DNA of 64,000 bases, taken from Rhynchosporium graminicola. Taxonomy: Eukaryota > Ascomycota > Leotiomycetes > Helotiales > Ploettnerulaceae. Location: the NCBI GenBank assembly GCA_900074885.1, contig FJUW01000020.1, forward strand, positions 674,844 to 738,843, written 5' to 3'. Positions 58,369 through 64,000 of this stretch are shown one piece after another (position 1 is the first letter of the stretch; each line of letters starts with the position of its first letter). A program made the translations under genes and the position numbers. The notes beneath the pieces were generated by a model. That model was not told where the DNA came from and searched no databases. It worked only from the letters and a program-made list of their open reading frames with translations.

Positions 58369-59720
58369 TCAGCTAGCAATACCCAACTCACCCACCCTCC
58401 GCATAGCCCACTCGGCCGCACCAGTCGCATCGTTCACATACGTCAGATGATCCCTTGAGACCTTACTCCCACCCCTACAAATATCATCTCCATCATGACA
58501 GAACGTTTTGGTCCTCTTCTCATCCACCCCTGGAATAGCCGTCCCGTTCTTTGGATCACCGAAGAGAACGACGGAGGAAATTTTCGAGGTGATGCTGGGT
58601 GGAAGTAAAGGGAGCGCAAGGTAGACCAACTGGGCGCCTTGGGAGTAGCCGGATAGGAGGAGGGGGGTCGATGGACAGTTTGTTAAGGAGGATTTAACGA
58701 GGCCGGCCCTGTGGGAGAGTAAGTAGAATTGGAGGTATGAGTGGCAGATGATGAGATTGGAATAAGGACTGGGACTGAAAGAGCAGTTTGGAGGAGAGAG
58801 GGTAGGGCGGAGTGGAAGAGCCAGAGGAAGTAACATACATCTTGATGGCGCCGTTCATGGATCCTCCAGCGAAGAAGCCAGCCGGCTGCGCTTCGTAGTC
58901 TACGCCCTGGATAGCGAGCTGGTTCGTGCCGTTGATGTACTCTCCTAGAGCGGCGAAGAAAGGTGGACCTGTGAGGATCCCGACATTGCCTACACGTTGA
59001 GATTATGATATCAGCCCATTATCCTGTGATATCAAAATAGCCACTTGAGATTCCGAGGTTTGAACCCCCAACACAACGTTGTCATGTCATTGTAACCATG
59101 CTTTTTCCTCCGAAAGTCCCAGTCAAGAATGTCATGTCTTCATCACAAAGACGGTCCCAATCCAAGATCGAATATAACGAAATCCCAATGAAGAACATCA
59201 CAAATTCAACAACAAACATACTAACAAAACCAACCAAAGAAAACAACTCACCAGGTTCCCCAGTTCCCCTCGCAAACACCACACTCATCTTCGGACACAC
59301 CACTTTCTTCCCCGTACCACTCATAACATTCGACCCATTCATATTCACACCCATACCCAAAGCCGCCAACCCATTCTGCAATATCGCCATTCCGTGCTGA
59401 CTTATAAACGCAACCAGTTCAGCAGGAAGATTCGAATTCGCAGTTGAATTCGATGCGGGCTTGAGCATATTTTCGATGGTATCGAGAATGGAGCCGGTGA
59501 CATTGGAGGCGAGATTTAATGCGGCGGCTGGATCGGGCGCGAGGGCGGCGGGGACGGGGAGAGGGGCAGGTAGAGGGGCAGGTAGAGGGACAGGAAGAGG
59601 GACAGGGAGAGGTATAGGTATGGGGATGGCAATGGGGACGGAGGCTTGTGTGTTTTCTGATAAGAGGGTGAGGATTGTGAAGACGAGGAGACTTCTCTGG
59701 CGAAGGCGTGGAGAGGGCAT
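58369..59720 (-). CDS. Secreted cutinase-family serine esterase with Pro-rich N-terminal repeat
   Basis: Secreted esterase for cutin or other polyesters. Exons 59720-59252, 58989-58839 and 58708-58369; 319 aa, phases consistent. Signal peptide MPSPRLRQRSLLVFTILTLLSENTQA, then a low-complexity P-[ILVA] segment at about residues 28-62 (PIPIPLPVPLPVPLPAPLPAP). The catalytic domain has VVFARGTGEPG (oxyanion) at about 147-157, GYSQG with Ser229, CHDGDDIC with the catalytic Asp near 282 and a probable Cys277-Cys284 bridge, and His294 in DHLTYVND. All triad residues are present. Normal cutinases are about 200-230 aa; the extra length is the Pro-rich linker and an Asn/Ala segment. Intron 1 (58990-59251) is long. 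It converges tail-to-tail with the Atos gene. Confidence 0.92.
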
Positions 59721-60392
59721 TGTGATTATAGTATTCTCCGATACTTGAAAGATAATTTATATTATGAGAGAAGATGGGACAGAGAATAGTTGCAAGTTCA
59801 AATAACAGAAGAAGAAATAATATAATAATTTGACATGAAATTCTCGGAGATGGCTAAATTCCTACGAGGAGGCACTGTGTGACGTGCATTTCGATAGATC
59901 ACAAATAGGAAACGTGAGACGAAACGGCAGAGCTAAACATTTCGAGCGGCAAGATCACGGACACGCTATGGATCGGACAGCGGGCAGCGGTTGAAACATC
60001 GCGAGATGTGATGCGATTGATGCCTTTTCGTCTGATCCCGGGAACCACAAGGCGTTTGGCGAGGGTTTGGAATGCATGCAATTCTAAGTGATTGAAAGCC
60101 TGACACGATGGATTGATACTTATCATGAAAATCTCTCGTCACTTATGAGATTTAAAACCGACAAATCTTAACACTTGGAAAAGAGATATGAAATTCGAAA
60201 AACATTGCAAGATTATGAGCGATGATTTTAGTTTGTTGAAAACTGCTTCGTTCAAACTTGGCACGATTCTGGAAGCGAATTCGGAACACGTGGTGCATGT
60301 CCTATTTCTAAAAAAGATTGATGTGGTAAGATACAGTATATTACAGTCTTTACAATCATGATACACGGTACACTCTACATATATAATGGCAC
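59721..60392. other. Intergenic, cutinase promoter
   Basis: About 670 bp AT-rich DNA between two minus-strand genes. No gene; GATA motifs occur (for example near 59750) but cannot be assigned a role. Confidence 0.4.
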
Positions 60393-63300
60393 TCAATATC
60401 CCCTGAGAATAGTCCGCTCCAAATGATCATCAACACGTTGCATAGTGACAATAGCTCTCACAACCCTCGGACAGTCCCTCTCCAAATCATCGAGGAGGAC
60501 TTCGCTATTTGGAGACTCGGCTGCCATGGATTGAAGCTCCAAATATCCCCTTGCTAGGTGAAGAATGGTGAGGTACTTGGGTCGGAAGAATGTAGGCTTC
60601 TGTCGCTTCGCGCGTAGGTCTACCGAGAGACGATTACGCTCTGGAAGTGTCCATCGAATTCGAGCCCAGCCATTCCATTGATCCATCAGATAGGCTTCGC
60701 AAAGTCGGAAACCAAGCTCGTATTTGTGCCTGATGGCTAGGAAAGTTATGTAGGCATTCCAATTGTGGTTATCGAGCGCGAAGCCGTCGCTTATGAGACC
60801 GTCTACCGTGGCTATCATCTCGTTGGTCTTTCGTTGAACGTGTAGCGATTTCATGTAGACGCCTAGGTGTCTGGATAGCTCTAGTTGGCGGGCGGGCATG
60901 ATACCTTGCCATTCACGCTGGACGAGATGATCTTCTGGAAAATTTCCGACGTCTGCCACGATTGCTTGTCCTAACTCCTTGGCTTGCATTACAGAAGCTT
61001 CCCAACACTTTTGTATCGTTTCGTGGTCTCTTTCAGCAAATTTCGCGCTCATTATGGTAAATAACATATCGAGAGGAGGCTTGTCCCGGGGAGAAGCAGG
61101 TAGAGTTTTCGTGTAGGCTTGGAAGAGATCATCTACAGATGAAAATTCGGCATAGTTGCCGAGGACGGAAATCATGAATCGATATATCATGGTCGAGTAC
61201 GCAATATCCAGAGGCACTTGGCCCACACCCTTCCTAGCGGGATCGGAGATGTCCTGAGCATCCATTGAAGAGATAGTTTCCTGGAAAATCTGCAAGGCAC
61301 GGTTCAATATCTCTTGGCTTGTGCCGTCCTCTAACAACCTACTATCCTGTGCAACAGTGGCTTCCAGTGCTAACAGCTTCGTGCTTGCCGTGGGTCTCTG
61401 ATTGCGCTTTTCCATCCGCCTCTGCAACTGGAAAACCTTGTGAAACTGATTGGTCACAATGTAGCCTCCCATGAGGATCGCGTAGTGAAAGCTCGTCACT
61501 TGAATTCCACTTGGACGCATCACATCTGTCATGATGGCGAATGCTCTATCCGGTTGCTTGACCATGACCAGTGACTGCATCAATGCAGCATATGTGTACT
61601 TATCGTGGTGAATACCTGCTTCTGACATACGCGTGAGCAACCGATTCACGTTGAGAAGGTCGCGGTTCATCGCATGCCCAACGATAAGATAATTCCACAT
61701 TCTCGTTCTAGTGCCTTTGAGGACCATTTTGAGAGCGTCTTCGCAAATCGTCTCGGCTTTCATAAGATCGTCGGCCTGCACATGGGTTAGGACCAAACAA
61801 TCTACCATGGCAGCGCTGGTCGAAATTTGCTGTTCTTCAGCGAATTTGTAAAGCCCGATGACACGATCAACATCGCCGCGGGCCGTACAGATGCCCATCA
61901 GAGTTCCCATAGTGTAGTCGTCTGGTCGGAGCTGTTCATTGTCGAGGAGCTGCTCAAAGCAGTCATACGCGCGATCCACATCGCCAACTTTGCCATACGC
62001 ATTGATAAGAATATTCCAGCAGCGAAGATCTGGTTCTAGATTGTAGACATCTTGGATTTGGTCGAAGTATGAGACGACCTCCTGCAGTTCCCCTCGTTTC
62101 GCATGCACATGGAGCACCGGCGCAATCTCACCGGGGTTTTGTAGGGACGAATGGCCTCCTGTTGAGTCTCGCGCAACCAGTTGATCGAAAAGAGCGTGAA
62201 CCGTTTGGGCATCGCCTAGGTTCGCAAATTCGGACATACACATCCTGTAAGCTAATCTGGTGGGCTTGGAGTATATTCGGAAGAAGTCATCGAGGATCTG
62301 TTGCATGCCAAGAACACTGTGATGATCACAGCAGATTTTCAGAAGCGTGTGAAGTGTTCGTCGACTGAACAGGACCTCCTTTGACCAACGTGCTCGTCGA
62401 TAACACTTTATTGCGAGCTTTGTCTCGTTCAAGCGTATAAGCATATCAGTTACCACGCCGAAGAGATTAGGCGTAAGAAGTTTCCAATTCTGCAAAATGG
62501 AGAGGAGACTAAAAAATCTTGTAGAGTCGAAAGCTTGCTCATTCAGCAAGGCCTTTCGAACAAATCTTGAAGCAAATTCTACGAAATCTGCAGACTCGTC
62601 AGATAAAGCGTCGGGAGATGTGTTCTCAAGCCTCCTATTCACATATCCTGCTAGTTCGATCGCCTGGGTTCCAATAGCAGGATCTCGACCGAGATTTTGG
62701 AGAATACTAGGACCCTTCGACTCGGTACTTTGAGCTCTAAATTCCTCATAATCTTTCCAAATAGAAAACGCTCGTGACCACGAAGAGTTATTGATCAGAT
62801 AGGCCAGCAGTTCTTCAGCACCTGCCGGGTATTTGAATGTTTCGAGAGCCGTGGTATACAAGGTCATTGCATCTGCGAGATTCCGCATCTCCAGGTAGGC
62901 TCGAATCGCAAATCGGAGAGTTACTGGTGTCATTTGCTCCTGCTCTAAGGCTTCGAATAGCTCGGTAGTTCTTTCGGCATCACTGAATCGTTCTGAGGTC
63001 GACAAGTACTGCATGAGAGGCACCCGAAGAACAGACTGCTGATCGCGATCTTCTAAGAGAGTGTATCGTCTCCAAGCCTCTTCGTAATCAAAACTTGTCG
63101 AAAGGCGAAGCTTTTCTTGGAGAAGAGCCATTCTTTGAGACTCTGCAACTGTATTGTCTATCTCAGCAGCAGCTCCAGGGGCGTCCACTGCCGTATTCGA
63201 GACGGTGTCCTGTGGTGCATAAGAAGTATACTGGCGATAGCTAAGCTTCTCCAGGCCATTTATAGCAAACCTACCGCCACCATAGCCTGAGCATTGCCGT

Positions 63301-63581
63301 AAAAAGTTCCATGTTCCAGCTGGATATAAAAAGTTCAAGAGCGTGCCATTACTTCCCCGTACAGCTGACCGTTGTTGCTGCACATCTTGCTCTCCTTGCT
63401 GTTCGATAGCAGCTGCCATCTGGACCATAGCAGTCCATAACGGAGATATTTCCAAATCGCTAGCACCGTGATTCCAGAATGATGAGTGGAGTATTCGGCG
63501 ACTCTTCAATACTTTCTTGGATGCTGGCAGCAGACGCCAGAGACTGCCTGATTCTAAACATCCTGCCGTAAGCTCCAGCAT
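60393..63581 (-). CDS. Mitochondrial pentatricopeptide-repeat protein (CYA-5/Pet309-like)
   Basis: PPR proteins bind organellar RNA; fungal members of this shape control translation or stability of mitochondrial mRNAs such as cox1. Single exon, 1062 aa from ATG 63581; the upstream open frame has no ATG. The N-terminus MLELTAGCLESGSLWRLL then PASKKVLKSRRILHSSFWNHG is Arg/Ser-rich without acids, like a mitochondrial presequence. Many 35-residue PPR units are visible, for example LRCWNILINAYGKVGDVDRAYDCFEQLL, DDYTMGTLMGICTARGDVDRVI, MWNYLIVGHAMNRDLLNVNRLL, DKYTYAALMQSLVMVKQPDRAF and FHYAILMGGYIVTNQFHKVF. The C-terminal ~200 residues are helical without clear repeats. PPR assignment is firm; CYA-5 identity is a tentative memory of the N-terminal pattern. 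An upstream 5' exon cannot be excluded. Confidence 0.87.
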   Translation of the reverse strand: MLELTAGCLESGSLWRLLPASKKVLKSRRILHSSFWNHGASDLEISPLWTAMVQMAAAIEQQGEQDVQQQRSAVRGSNGTLLNFLYPAGTWNFLRQCSGYGGGRFAINGLEKLSYRQYTSYAPQDTVSNTAVDAPGAAAEIDNTVAESQRMALLQEKLRLSTSFDYEEAWRRYTLLEDRDQQSVLRVPLMQYLSTSERFSDAERTTELFEALEQEQMTPVTLRFAIRAYLEMRNLADAMTLYTTALETFKYPAGAEELLAYLINNSSWSRAFSIWKDYEEFRAQSTESKGPSILQNLGRDPAIGTQAIELAGYVNRRLENTSPDALSDESADFVEFASRFVRKALLNEQAFDSTRFFSLLSILQNWKLLTPNLFGVVTDMLIRLNETKLAIKCYRRARWSKEVLFSRRTLHTLLKICCDHHSVLGMQQILDDFFRIYSKPTRLAYRMCMSEFANLGDAQTVHALFDQLVARDSTGGHSSLQNPGEIAPVLHVHAKRGELQEVVSYFDQIQDVYNLEPDLRCWNILINAYGKVGDVDRAYDCFEQLLDNEQLRPDDYTMGTLMGICTARGDVDRVIGLYKFAEEQQISTSAAMVDCLVLTHVQADDLMKAETICEDALKMVLKGTRTRMWNYLIVGHAMNRDLLNVNRLLTRMSEAGIHHDKYTYAALMQSLVMVKQPDRAFAIMTDVMRPSGIQVTSFHYAILMGGYIVTNQFHKVFQLQRRMEKRNQRPTASTKLLALEATVAQDSRLLEDGTSQEILNRALQIFQETISSMDAQDISDPARKGVGQVPLDIAYSTMIYRFMISVLGNYAEFSSVDDLFQAYTKTLPASPRDKPPLDMLFTIMSAKFAERDHETIQKCWEASVMQAKELGQAIVADVGNFPEDHLVQREWQGIMPARQLELSRHLGVYMKSLHVQRKTNEMIATVDGLISDGFALDNHNWNAYITFLAIRHKYELGFRLCEAYLMDQWNGWARIRWTLPERNRLSVDLRAKRQKPTFFRPKYLTILHLARGYLELQSMAAESPNSEVLLDDLERDCPRVVRAIVTMQRVDDHLERTILRGY

Positions 63582-64000
63582 GCCCTGCGCGCTAGCAAGG
63601 GCCTCGAGTAAAGACTTTGATTGTAGCTGATCAGCTTGTGAAATCAAGTGTATACGATGATTCTAAAAGTGCCCATCAACAGTTAGCCACCGAAATCTAT
63701 ACAAGCAACATTAAAGGAATCGTACGCAGCAGAGGACATGCTTCGAAACCAAAAGTAAGGCTCAATCGGGCTCCAGCAGTTGCTTCAGTGAATGTTATGT
63801 GCACATCCCAATGACCCGAAGAGTCGTAGTTGATTAGGTGGGATAGGATAGAAGATGAGGCGAAAGTTATGTCTCGGTCGGGTCGAGATCATGAACGGGA
63901 CAACAATTTTAGCTTATACTAATCCCTGCCGAAGTTCCAGGCTGAGCTCCCTTCCAGTTCGGCAAAGCCCACCACAAATCCGCGACCGCAACCCCACCAA
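63582..64000. promoter_or_regulatory. Upstream region of the PPR gene to window end
   Basis: About 420 bp; probable promoter of the PPR gene. No further gene start could be supported before the window edge. Confidence 0.35.

Noticed and set aside
60393..63647. 1084-aa version of the PPR protein
   Set aside because: The extended frame begins at TTG; the ATG at 63581 starts a typical mitochondrial presequence.

Overview
The window is nuclear DNA from a filamentous ascomycete (Pezizomycotina). The evidence is short GT-AG introns (mostly about 45-115 nt) with CTAAC/CTRAY branch sites, spaced genes on both strands, and typical mould families: a HET protein, DUF3433, a cell-wall GH76, a cutinase, CLASP/Stu1, a LIM-RhoGAP and a CYA-5-like PPR protein. 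The protein style suggests a leotiomycete (Helotiales-like), but that placement is inference. No CRISPR, prophage, intact transposon or rRNA was seen.

Layout. 0-1.3 kb: 3' part of a long-chain acyl-CoA synthetase. 1.6-3.6 kb (-): a six-exon RAD51-paralogue ATPase of RAD55/Rhp55 type. 4.6-6.0 kb: GPI-anchored GH76 mannanase (Dcw1/Dfg5 type). 7.7-12.6 kb: very large DUF3433 membrane protein. 15.5-17.5 kb: decayed cytochrome P450 pseudogene. 18.5-19.2 kb: secreted precursor with thirteen tandem PWAR-type units. 20.1-22.4 kb (-): kinase-fold protein. 26.0-28.2 kb: HET-domain protein with a WW-like tail. 29.6-30.4 kb (-): thioesterase-like hydrolase with Asp at the nucleophile position. 30.8-32.8 kb (-): zinc-finger plus Ser/Thr kinase protein. 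33.4-34.3 kb (-): HEXXH basic-secretory-protein-like peptidase. 34.9-38.2 kb: Stu1/CLASP. A gene-poor stretch of about 4.9 kb, rich in microsatellites, precedes the LIM-RhoGAP gene (43.1-47.1 kb). Then come an intron-containing tRNA-Pro(AGG) at 48.0 kb, an unknown charged protein (50.1-51.1 kb), a SANT-like/homeobox-like nuclear protein (51.5-53.7 kb), FYV7 (54.3-55.0 kb, -), an Atos-family protein (55.6-58.1 kb), a secreted cutinase (58.4-59.7 kb, -) and a mitochondrial PPR protein (60.4-63.6 kb, -).

The genes do not form one pathway. Housekeeping genes (CLASP, RhoGAP, FYV7, PPR, RAD55-like, tRNA) alternate with accessory ones (HET, DUF3433, cutinase, P450 pseudogene, repeat-peptide gene). 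The accessory block from about 12.6 to 25.9 kb is gene-poor and holds the best candidate for an undescribed system: the PWAR-repeat secreted precursor, whose last unit stops exactly after PWA, as if the shared product ended there. Exon joins were derived by hand from splice signals and reading phase. No RNA evidence or database search was available.
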